From positions 1 through 39,382 of IMG/VR virus record IMGVR_UViG_3300020473_002132: a stretch of DNA of 39,382 nt; one strand, 5' to 3'. This document shows positions 32,781 to 39,382 of this stretch, piece by piece. The translations under genes and the position numbers were made by a program. The first letter of the stretch is position 1. Each line of letters begins with the position of its first letter. Under the pieces are notes generated by a model. That model saw only the letters and a program-made list of their open reading frames with translations, did no database searches and was not told the origin of the DNA. Source of the DNA: a virus.

Positions 32781-33989
32781 TTATCGCTCTAACCTTATGA
32801 GACAACCTATATTAATTATTTTGCTTAGTAGTGTTTCTGCTTCTTTTAGTGATCTTGACACTGCGTAGGCTGGGTGTAAGTGGAGGTCAAGACCGGTTTC
32901 ATTATTAACATTTATACCTGACAGCTCAAGAAAGTCATCGTTTGATATAAAGCCGCAGGTGGCGATTTGTTGTAGCATACTTGAAAAAAAGTTTAATTGA
33001 TCAAATATAAACCCTCTTTTATTCCACGTTTTTTCATTTAATAAAATTGTTGTGCGCGCGCTATGCGAAAGATCTAAGAGTTTACTCTTTAGAAATACTT
33101 CACTTCTATTAACCAAGACAGAAACACCTAATTCACCGCAAGCCTCGTAATTATTTAATAATCTTCCAGTCACAAATCCGTAAGTAGGGATATCAAGAGA
33201 TCTCTTGATTTTTGGTAAAATATCGTCCCAAAAACCATGAGCAGGTTCAGCGACACAAACCTTACACTTTCCTAATTCTAAATTTACCGCGCATGTATTT
33301 AATACATCATGACTAGCACCTTTAGAAAAAATTAAAAAAGAAGTATTATTCTCCATTGACATATTCAAGATAAGATTTAATTCCGATACGTCGTTAATAA
33401 ATCCGTCATATATCACTATTTGCGCATTTTCAAAATTAATTGATTGTCTAGTTTTAAAAAACGCCGAATGAAAATTACATTGTATTGACATTCCTGATTC
33501 AAATATACAAGCATTTTGAAAGCTATTAGATTTTTTAATATCAAAATTCGACATAAAACCGTTATTCTCGAAAAACCTAAGTAGATCTTCTGGTTGCAAT
33601 AAGCTAGAATAGGAAAAATGCTCTTTTAATACTGTCTTTATAGACGCAGAGTTATTATTCGCCGGCTGAGCTATATTGGTTAATTCTGAGTTATTAGGGA
33701 CGTTGCCTTTATTTCTTAACGCATTTAGCATAAATGGAAAATATGCAACAGCCGCCGGGCTATACGATTGCAACGATTCTATCTGAGATATTAACAAATC
33801 CCTAATCTGTATATTCGTAAAGCTAAAATCGATTATTGCCCTATAGGTCTCTGCAAATGACGTGTTACAGATTTCTTCTACGCCAAAGTAGACCATTTTT
33901 TGAGATTTTTGCTGAATACAAAAATCATTTAGTTCTTCAAAAAAAAGATCGATCTCAGCCCTGGCAATATATGATGGGATTGCTAGCAT
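32781..33989 (-). CDS. Highly divergent GroEL-like protein, apical/intermediate part only
   Basis: A 402-aa protein that I read as a very divergent chaperonin relative. Residues about 164-313 follow the GroEL apical domain step by step: FESGMSIQ...FFKTRQ (GroEL VEGMQFDRG...YF), QIVIYDGFINDVSELNLIL (ILLADKKISNIREMLPVL), SFLIFSKGASHDVLNT (PLLIIAEDVEGEALAT), KVCVAEPAHGFWDDI (KVAAVKAPGFGDRRK), and LDLSHSARTTILLNEKT (LGQAKRVVINKDTT). Residues about 75-140 resemble the neighbouring intermediate segment. The ATP-loop GDGTTT is absent, the catalytic Asp398 position seems replaced, and the protein ends where the C-terminal equatorial domain should begin. So it probably binds substrate or a partner rather than folding proteins by ATP cycles. 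No clear ribosome binding site. It follows PrkA and a small membrane protein. Confidence 0.68.
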   Translation of the reverse strand: MLAIPSYIARAEIDLFFEELNDFCIQQKSQKMVYFGVEEICNTSFAETYRAIIDFSFTNIQIRDLLISQIESLQSYSPAAVAYFPFMLNALRNKGNVPNNSELTNIAQPANNNSASIKTVLKEHFSYSSLLQPEDLLRFFENNGFMSNFDIKKSNSFQNACIFESGMSIQCNFHSAFFKTRQSINFENAQIVIYDGFINDVSELNLILNMSMENNTSFLIFSKGASHDVLNTCAVNLELGKCKVCVAEPAHGFWDDILPKIKRSLDIPTYGFVTGRLLNNYEACGELGVSVLVNRSEVFLKSKLLDLSHSARTTILLNEKTWNKRGFIFDQLNFFSSMLQQIATCGFISNDDFLELSGINVNNETGLDLHLHPAYAVSRSLKEAETLLSKIINIGCLIRLER

Positions 33990-33992
33990 TTT

Positions 33993-34238
33993 TTAATGTA
34001 GGTTGCTTTTGTCTTTTGTGCCCATACCGGCAGCCAAGCCAGTTAAAATATTCGTAAAGTTCTCTGCAGCCCCTTCGATCTCTCTTGCGGTTGCTTGCTT
34101 TTCGCTATACTTAACACAATATCTAAAAAAAGAGCCCAAGACCCCTAGTGATAATGTTGCGATTGCTAAGTTTAGATTTGAAAATGCCATAATAGATGAT
34201 GCTAAGATTAGAACCTCACTAGCTCCGATGTCTTTCAT
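33993..34238 (-). CDS. Small membrane protein in the PrkA block
   Basis: An 81-aa protein with two hydrophobic helices at about residues 8-25 and 27-45 (VLILASSIMAFSN, LAIATLSLGVLGSFF), followed by a charged, Ala-rich tail (QATAREIEGAAENFTNILTG). It overlaps the end of the PrkA gene by four bases (ATGA) with GGAGGG before the ATG, so it is made in step with PrkA. It could be an anchor for the kinase block or a holin-like protein; no lysis genes are visible nearby, so the latter is only a possibility. The start at 34238 is preferred over an in-frame TTG four codons earlier. Confidence 0.75.
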   Translation of the reverse strand: MKDIGASEVLILASSIMAFSNLNLAIATLSLGVLGSFFRYCVKYSEKQATAREIEGAAENFTNILTGLAAGMGTKDKSNLH

Positions 34239-36163
34239 GAATCCCTCCAAAGGTTATTACTGGCGTATACTAAGATTTCCTCAGCAGACTCCTCTGTATA
34301 ACCATAATCATCTATCATCGTTTTTACCATATTATTGTACTTTTTCTTTTGCTTATCATCTCTAGTCTTGGATTTAGTGACGATCCTAGCCATGTCTTTT
34401 ACGCTGTTAATTAAGTAACTTTCAATGGCTTCTTTAAGAGGCTCATAACTTCTATAGTCTATTGTTTCACCTCGACGTACTTTGGCGAACATATATGCAG
34501 TAACGTCAGATCTAAATCCATCCTTAGAAGAGCCGACTATACCAATACACTCTTCAATTGTGGACATAAACTTTTCATCGGGCTGCATTTCTTCGTTTGT
34601 AACTCGATCCTTGATCTTGGTCTTCATAGCAAATGCTTCTGCATTATCTAGATAGGTTTCAAATAACGACTGCGCTTGTTCTTCATATGCTGCGACGAAA
34701 GCTTTAGCGATTTCATTTTCTAAAATTCTAAGATATTCTTTTCTCACAACATCTTGTAGAATAGTTAAGCACTCCTGCTTGAACGCTTCATTAACGATTT
34801 GCTCCTTACAGTTCTTTGCAATTGTATCCATAATGGATATTGGTGTTATAAAGCCCTTGTCGCTATCTGAGAGGGCGCAATCAATTGATTTCATAATAAA
34901 CCTAGTAGAAATACCGTCCATGCCCTCATGGGTTGCTTCTTCCCTTAAATCTTTTATGTCAATTTTCTTCACTCGACCCTTCTCTATTACATCTTCACCA
35001 TTATAGATCTTCATCTTTGTTAATGGATCACACTTGCCCGAAGGCTTAAGTCTAGACATCACGCTAAACATAGACGCGATTCTTAGAGTGTGTGGAGCAA
35101 TATGGCTGTCAAAACTTGATCTAGCTAAAAGCTTTTCGTATATCTTAATTTCTTGATCGAGCTCTAAAACATAAGGGACGTTTACCTTAACAACTCGATC
35201 AATAATAGCCTCATTAGTATGCTCACTTTGAAACCGATTCCATTCTGCTTCATTACAATGTGCTATAATAACTCCATCAAAATGAATCATGTCATGCTTC
35301 CCAGGAGCAGGTACTCTTTTTTCTTGAGTCGCTGTAATAATTGTATGCAAAAATTCAATCTCATTTTTAAAAAGCTCTATGAACTCTACTATTCCGCGGT
35401 TACCAATATTGAACGCGCCATTAAGGGATAAGACTCTTGGATCATCCTCTGAATAAAGATCTAATTTTGAAATATCTTCTGATCCGATTAATACGGATAC
35501 GTCTTGCGAGTTGGCGTCCATTGGTGGCACAGATGCTATACCTCTTCGGCCTCTTTGAGAGAATGTTGTTTCTAATATTTCGAAATCTTCATAACGACCA
35601 TCCATCTCCTGTAACAATTGATACCGAATTGGTGGTGAGATATCTCCTTCAATTTTTACGTTTAATTCATCTTCAAATGCTGAACGAATACCTCTAGGAA
35701 TAAGCTGTAATGGGTTCCCCTTTTGTGGATCACCATTAATGTGAAAATAACTAACACCATCTAATGATGACTTGATATGCTCTGTAAGGGCTGACTTTCC
35801 TGCACCAACTGGTCCCATTAATAATAAGACCTGCCGTGACTCTTCGCCTCTGGCTGCAGCCGACTTTAGGAATCTCATTACCTTAGAAATAACGCGCTCT
35901 GATCCAAAAAACTCATTCTTAAAATAGTCGTAGATCTTAATATTCTCGCCATCGAATATTTTGTTTTTTCTAGAATCACTATCCTCCATTATAGAAACAC
36001 CGTGGCTTACCAGCGTATCATATAATTTTTTATGAGCAGGATCGGCTACGCTGGGTTCATCTTTTACCAGCTCTAAAAAGTCAAGAAAGTTTCCTTTAAA
36101 TTTTTCTTTTTTAACTTTTTTTCTTTGTTCTTCTATTAGTTTTAAAAAGCTCTTTTTACTCAC
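34235..36163 (-). CDS. prkA: PrkA-type serine protein kinase/AAA ATPase
   Basis: A 642-aa protein of the PrkA/YeaG family, full length compared with bacterial members (631-644 aa). The AAA part has GPVGAGKS at 117-124 (Walker A) and downstream YFHINGDPQKGNPL, GIRSAFEDEL, and the family stretch EEATHEGMDGISTRFIMKSID in the middle. The C-terminal part corresponds to the kinase-like domain. In bacteria PrkA acts in stress and stationary-phase signalling and is encoded with YeaH and often SpoVR. The start is GTG with AGGAG six bases before it. The preceding SpoVR gene ends nine bases earlier, and the following membrane-protein gene overlaps by four bases. The presence of the full partner set suggests a working system rather than a stray capture. 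Confidence 0.92.
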   Translation of the reverse strand: MSKKSFLKLIEEQRKKVKKEKFKGNFLDFLELVKDEPSVADPAHKKLYDTLVSHGVSIMEDSDSRKNKIFDGENIKIYDYFKNEFFGSERVISKVMRFLKSAAARGEESRQVLLLMGPVGAGKSALTEHIKSSLDGVSYFHINGDPQKGNPLQLIPRGIRSAFEDELNVKIEGDISPPIRYQLLQEMDGRYEDFEILETTFSQRGRRGIASVPPMDANSQDVSVLIGSEDISKLDLYSEDDPRVLSLNGAFNIGNRGIVEFIELFKNEIEFLHTIITATQEKRVPAPGKHDMIHFDGVIIAHCNEAEWNRFQSEHTNEAIIDRVVKVNVPYVLELDQEIKIYEKLLARSSFDSHIAPHTLRIASMFSVMSRLKPSGKCDPLTKMKIYNGEDVIEKGRVKKIDIKDLREEATHEGMDGISTRFIMKSIDCALSDSDKGFITPISIMDTIAKNCKEQIVNEAFKQECLTILQDVVRKEYLRILENEIAKAFVAAYEEQAQSLFETYLDNAEAFAMKTKIKDRVTNEEMQPDEKFMSTIEECIGIVGSSKDGFRSDVTAYMFAKVRRGETIDYRSYEPLKEAIESYLINSVKDMARIVTKSKTRDDKQKKKYNNMVKTMIDDYGYTEESAEEILVYASNNLWRDS

Positions 36164-36171
36164 AGCATCTC

Positions 36172-37476
36172 CTAAATTTCGAATGGCTCATGTTCTATTA
36201 CTGTATCTAGTCGAACAACACCACCCCATAATGTAGTAATATAATCGACTACCTTCTCTGCGTAACCTAATTCTAGATCTCTTCCATCATGTTCATGATG
36301 GATTCTTAACACGTTATTTGCTTTAAGCTCTTTAACAATGATTTTTGGTATCGAATTTGATCCAATTTGTTTTATTAAAGATGACTTTATCTCTTTCCAA
36401 CCTTCATCATCAGAAATTTCATTAATAACATAATCTTTTTTATACAATGAATATGAAAATAAGTTTAATTCATAGCAGTCTTCTTTTGTTAAATATTGTC
36501 TAAGAAATGATTCATCGTGGCATACTTCTCTAGCTATAAAGCATTCTTCTAACCCGTATCTTTCTTCTATTTTATTAAACATATAAAACCCAAGATGGTA
36601 TGGGTTGATCCTACCCAAGTGCGGTCTAACAACTTGGTTGTGGCTTTTAAGAAACGGAATATGGTATTTTTGAGGTAAATCTAGTTCGTGCATTAACCTG
36701 TAATGCCAAAAAGATGCCCACCCTTCGTTCATTATCTTAGTCCTAATTTGGGGCATGAAATACAACGATTCGTTTCGAACGATGTTTATAATATCACGCT
36801 CCCACTCTTCTAGATTAAGAGCCATCTCAGATATAAATCCCAATAAATCAATTTCGTCCCCGATAGGAAACTGATCTGGATTTTTATCTTTTACCGATTC
36901 ATCACCTGATTTTATTCTATGAATTAGGTCTTTTCGTCTGTCTTGATGTGGAATATACTCTTTACAGTCTGGGGGAACATTCATCGATAAAGCATGCGCG
37001 GCGTCAAGTATTCTTTCAACTTTCTCTATTCCAATACTAGGATCTTCTATATAAGAATCAATTCTTTTTTTAGCGTTCTTAAATCTTTGGATAATATTTT
37101 CTGGTCCTGTTTTAGAAAACGTTAGATTATTTTTAAAGAAATCTGAATGCCCAACGCAATGGCACATGATTAATAATTGCAAATAGAATGGGTTCTCCCG
37201 CATTAAATATGCTATTGATGGATCACTATTAATAATGAGCTCGTAAGGTAAGCCTTCCGCACCTAGGTTATACATTTGATGCGTTCTTTCAAATGACTTT
37301 CCATAGCTCCAATGACGGTAGTGAAGCGGCATACCGTGATATGCCATATTTCCAATCATAGCGTAATAATCACAAATCTCGTAAGATATTGGGAACCAAT
37401 CTAGGTTATGAGACTTAGCTAATTCAATAATTTTGTTATCCCATTTTTCTAAATCATTTACATTCCAGTCACTCAT
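36172..37476 (-). CDS. spoVR: SpoVR-family protein (YcgB-like)
   Basis: A 434-aa SpoVR-family protein. Motifs read along the chain: ISYEICDYYAMIGNMAYHGM near the N-terminus, FERTHQMYNLGAEGLPYELI, LIMCHCVGHSDFF with the His/Cys cluster, IMNEGWASFWHYRLM, and HEHDGRDLELGYAEKVV near the end. It is somewhat shorter than E. coli YcgB (510 aa). The molecular role of SpoVR is unsettled; in many bacteria it is co-encoded with PrkA and YeaH. The ATG at 37476 follows GGGGG and overlaps the YeaH stop by eight bases, so the two are translated together; an in-frame TTG four codons earlier is disfavoured. Confidence 0.93.
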   Translation of the reverse strand: MSDWNVNDLEKWDNKIIELAKSHNLDWFPISYEICDYYAMIGNMAYHGMPLHYRHWSYGKSFERTHQMYNLGAEGLPYELIINSDPSIAYLMRENPFYLQLLIMCHCVGHSDFFKNNLTFSKTGPENIIQRFKNAKKRIDSYIEDPSIGIEKVERILDAAHALSMNVPPDCKEYIPHQDRRKDLIHRIKSGDESVKDKNPDQFPIGDEIDLLGFISEMALNLEEWERDIINIVRNESLYFMPQIRTKIMNEGWASFWHYRLMHELDLPQKYHIPFLKSHNQVVRPHLGRINPYHLGFYMFNKIEERYGLEECFIAREVCHDESFLRQYLTKEDCYELNLFSYSLYKKDYVINEISDDEGWKEIKSSLIKQIGSNSIPKIIVKELKANNVLRIHHEHDGRDLELGYAEKVVDYITTLWGGVVRLDTVIEHEPFEI

Positions 37477-38641
37477 TAAAACCCCCAAAGAATCTCTGAA
37501 AAGCTAACCAGACATCATCCTTATTTCTAATTTCAGCTATTTTAAAATTATCTTTCACCAAAGGCGCAAATAGCTCTGAGAGCTGTGACATTGTCATCCA
37601 GCTACCCCGGCCCTCTCGAGGTTCTATTTCGCAATATCCAAAAAACTGACTCAAGTGTGATAACTTTCTAGCGCTTTTAATTGCGCCACCATTATCTTCA
37701 GGCCAATTGTCTCCATCTGAGCACTGAAATGTATATATGTTCCATGCGTCTGGATGATACCTCGTTTCTATAATATCTAGGCACTTATCCAAACCGGTAG
37801 ATACCAATGTCCCACCGCTTGATCCTTTTCCAAAAAAATCATCTTCTGATACTTCTGCTGCAGCTGTATCATGAGCTATAAAACAATGTTCTGTATTTTC
37901 ATATTTCGATCTAATAAAGTGATAAAGTAGGAAAAAGAAACTACGGGCTAAAAATTTCTTTTCTTTCGTCATTGATCCAGATATATCCATTATAAAAAAT
38001 ATTGCGGCATTAGACGTGGGTTTTTTCTTTTCCTTTATAAACTTGTATCTTAAATCATCGTGATGAAAACCAAAACGTTCTTCAGAGTTAGGGTCAAAAG
38101 TCTTGTTTTTTATAGCCTTCTTTTTTCTTTTTATTTTCTTTTTAATCGTTTCTTTTTTATCTAGCCTAGGTCGTATACCTTCATTTCTATAACCATGGCG
38201 CTTATAGGTGTCGCTTGATATATTTTTGAATTTTTTCTTTTCCATATTGGGAAGCTTAAAATGATCAAACAAATACGCAGACAATTCCTCAAGAGTAATT
38301 TCGACTTCGTAAAATTCTTCTCCCTTTTCATTTCCCGCTTTATTCGGCTTTCCTGGAGATCCTTTGTCTTTTTGGCCAACCCTTTGCCCTCTGGCTACAT
38401 CTTTGCCCTGGGCTGAACCTACATTCTTTTTGTTTTCGTTATCCCCATAGACGAACCGATATTCTTTTATTCCCTTAACAGGAATACGGATCTTCTTTTT
38501 GCCGTCCTGCCCTATGATTGATTCGTCAGCAACAATATCGTGGATCCCTTCCTTTATTGCTTTTTCAATCTTTTCTTTATGTCTCTGTCTATCTGAGCCA
38601 GATCGATCAGAAACGTTTTTATTTTCTTTGAAGGTAGACAT
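37469..38641 (-). CDS. yeaH: DUF444 / YeaH-type VWA-domain protein
   Basis: A 390-aa DUF444 protein (YeaH/YhbH), the usual partner of PrkA. The N-terminus is basic and lysine-rich with RIPVKGIKEYRFVYG. A linker at about 70-110 is rich in Gly, Lys and Gln. The C-terminal half is a von Willebrand factor A domain, with DISGSM at 219-224 (MIDAS metal site) and FFGKGSSGGTLVSTGL as the second loop. VWA domains commonly work with AAA ATPases, here the PrkA product, in assembly or remodelling. The start codon lies inside a 16-bp perfect palindrome and has no Shine-Dalgarno sequence. It overlaps the SpoVR gene. Confidence 0.93.
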   Translation of the reverse strand: MSTFKENKNVSDRSGSDRQRHKEKIEKAIKEGIHDIVADESIIGQDGKKKIRIPVKGIKEYRFVYGDNENKKNVGSAQGKDVARGQRVGQKDKGSPGKPNKAGNEKGEEFYEVEITLEELSAYLFDHFKLPNMEKKKFKNISSDTYKRHGYRNEGIRPRLDKKETIKKKIKRKKKAIKNKTFDPNSEERFGFHHDDLRYKFIKEKKKPTSNAAIFFIMDISGSMTKEKKFLARSFFFLLYHFIRSKYENTEHCFIAHDTAAAEVSEDDFFGKGSSGGTLVSTGLDKCLDIIETRYHPDAWNIYTFQCSDGDNWPEDNGGAIKSARKLSHLSQFFGYCEIEPREGRGSWMTMSQLSELFAPLVKDNFKIAEIRNKDDVWLAFQRFFGGFNE

Positions 38642-38650
38642 ATATGTCTA
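38635..38650. repeat. 16-bp perfect palindrome over the YeaH start codon
   Basis: TAGACATATATGTCTA reads the same on both strands and contains the minus-strand ATG of the DUF444 gene (38641-38639). No Shine-Dalgarno sequence is visible upstream. It could be a repressor operator, or in RNA a hairpin that hides the start codon and makes expression of the YeaH-SpoVR-PrkA block conditional. Confidence 0.55.
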
Positions 38651-38665
38651 AATATAAATTTTAGG

Positions 38666-39085
38666 CTAAAATAGGAAAATATAATTTTCGAATTGTTTTA
38701 TTGCTGCCGCAAGAAAGCCAGACGTATTTTGTTTAAATTCTGATGTTGTGACCCACTTTAGCCCAGAGTGTTCTAAAATATTCGTGTGTGGGTTCTTTGT
38801 GATTTTGGGCTTTTGAGTTGTTCGCGCTGTGAAGACTATTAGCTTCCCACTTGAGATTGGAGGGACTGATTTTATTAAGTCAGAGTTTTTAATTTTTAAT
38901 CCGCACTCTTCGAAACATTCTCTTTTGGCACAATACAAGAAGCTTGGGTCTGTTTTGTCAAGGGCGCCCTTCGGTAAATCATAAGAGCCATCATGATTAA
39001 TCAGCGCTAGTATTTTTTTATTTTTTTTCCCTTTAACAATAATAAATCCAGCCCCAGATTTTGGTCCTTTATCTTTACCTACCAT
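38666..39085 (-). CDS. NUDIX hydrolase
   Basis: A 139-aa NUDIX protein. The catalytic box is clear in RECFEECGL, following SYDLPKGALDKTD; it differs from the canonical Gx5Ex7REUxEExGU by one extra residue and an Asp in place of the first Glu. Such enzymes hydrolyse nucleoside diphosphates linked to another moiety (dNTP clean-up, Ap4A, ADP-ribose or NDP-sugars); the substrate is not readable. The ATG at 39085 is chosen because GAGG lies six bases before it; in-frame ATGs up to 39115 exist but overlap the cupin gene further. A 24-bp gap follows before the YeaH gene. Confidence 0.87.
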   Translation of the reverse strand: MVGKDKGPKSGAGFIIVKGKKNKKILALINHDGSYDLPKGALDKTDPSFLYCAKRECFEECGLKIKNSDLIKSVPPISSGKLIVFTARTTQKPKITKNPHTNILEHSGLKWVTTSEFKQNTSGFLAAAIKQFENYIFLF

Positions 39086-39382
39086 AATCATCCTCGATAC
39101 GAATGACATCTTCAAGCTCTTTTGTACTAACTTCTATTAGAGTGCACGCACCGTTATGCGCACAAAATCTATGGATTGTACCAGGTATAATATGGAATGT
39201 ATCATTTGCACTTAGGAATAAAATGCCGTTGTTTAATACAACTTCTAACTCTCCGTCTAGTACCAGAATTGTTTCTTCTTTTTTTTCGTGCTTTTGTAAT
39301 GACAGCCTATGCCCTTCATTTATATGAATTATTTTTCCAACATATCCATCAACCCTATCGGAAAATGCCCATATTTTTTCAA
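39075..39382 (-). CDS. Cupin-domain protein, mannose-6-phosphate isomerase type II-like (partial)
   Basis: The 5' part of this gene is beyond the right edge; the first full codon is at 39380. The visible 101 residues form one cupin barrel: SLQKHEKKEETILVLDGELEV (the first cupin motif with the HxH/E metal ligands partly changed), then DTFHIIPGTIHRF (the second motif with His), ending in TLIEVST. This resembles the C-terminal half of type II phosphomannose isomerases and related sugar-metabolism cupins, and a role in GDP-mannose supply would fit the gmd gene, but small stand-alone cupins have many functions. It overlaps the NUDIX gene by 11 bases. Confidence 0.75.
   Translation of the reverse strand, partial: EKIWAFSDRVDGYVGKIIHINEGHRLSLQKHEKKEETILVLDGELEVVLNNGILFLSANDTFHIIPGTIHRFCAHNGACTLIEVSTKELEDVIRIEDDYGR

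Noticed and set aside
33993-34238. Calling the small two-helix protein a holin.
   Set aside because: No endolysin or spanin is nearby and the gene is coupled to PrkA; hydrophobicity alone is not enough.
34235-38641. That the window is a bacterial chromosome because of prkA, spoVR and yeaH.
   Set aside because: The same uninterrupted gene train holds phoH, fibre genes, a gp5-like hub and a gp55-like sigma, with phage-type packing; a bacterial origin for the whole window does not fit, although a chimeric assembly cannot be formally excluded by eye.

Overview
This window looks like part of the genome of a large T4-like (myovirus-type) bacteriophage, probably marine. The supports are a gp55-type late sigma factor (3938-4618), a gp5-like baseplate hub/spike protein (1624-3558), two very long repetitive tail-fibre-type proteins (21834-29151), a PIN-PhoH ATPase, dense co-oriented packing with start/stop overlaps, and AT-rich sequence. 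All confident genes but one lie on the minus strand, so transcription runs from high to low coordinates. I saw no tRNA, rRNA, CRISPR array, insertion sequence or integrase. There is no gene-free stretch above about 160 bases. The host cannot be named from this sequence.

Layout in transcription order (right to left). (1) 39382-31426: a partial sugar-type cupin and a NUDIX hydrolase. Then comes a contiguous DUF444(YeaH)-SpoVR-PrkA triad, a bacterial stress-signalling module. It is followed by a small membrane protein, a highly divergent GroEL-like protein that keeps the apical domain but lacks the ATP-binding signature, a YkuK-type RNase H-like protein, a Cys-motif protein, a small helical protein and an Hc1 histone-like protein. 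(2) 31170-31421: the single plus-strand gene, a Cys-rich sigma-region-4-like regulator with its own promoter, divergent from phoH. (3) 31095-21559: phoH, two small beta-sandwich (possibly H-type-lectin-like) proteins, the 1542-aa and 895-aa fibre proteins, and a small fibre-associated protein. (4) 21558-21399: a 160-bp AT-rich intergenic stretch with GATC-centred repeats.

(5) 21392-4964: a large glycan island. It has a two-domain GT-B/GT2 enzyme, a GT2, a GT11 fucosyltransferase overlapping a GT6 (ABO-family) transferase, tandem paralogous GT4s, and a heptose-type set (HddA-like kinase, GmhA-like isomerase, HAD phosphatase, and a fused SIS-HAD protein). It continues with a sugar-nucleotide epimerase, a GT29 sialyltransferase-like protein, a NeuA-like cytidylyltransferase that appears to start at AUU, Fcl and Gmd (GDP-L-fucose synthesis), a Fe-S PD-(D/E)XK nuclease, and two more GT4s. 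(6) 4967-1: a membrane protein, the late sigma factor, a small coiled-coil protein, the gp5-like hub and a Pro/Gly/Leu-rich membrane-anchored protein of unknown role.

How the parts may work together (inference): the glycan island supplies GDP-fucose and possibly heptose and CMP-nonulosonate donors. With at least nine transferases it could decorate either the adjacent fibres or the host surface. GT11 next to GT6 recreates the enzymatic logic of ABO-type epitopes. The YeaH-SpoVR-PrkA block plus the chaperonin relic looks like a host stress/proteostasis takeover cassette and is the least explained part of the window. All family assignments rest on motif recognition by eye; no database search was run.
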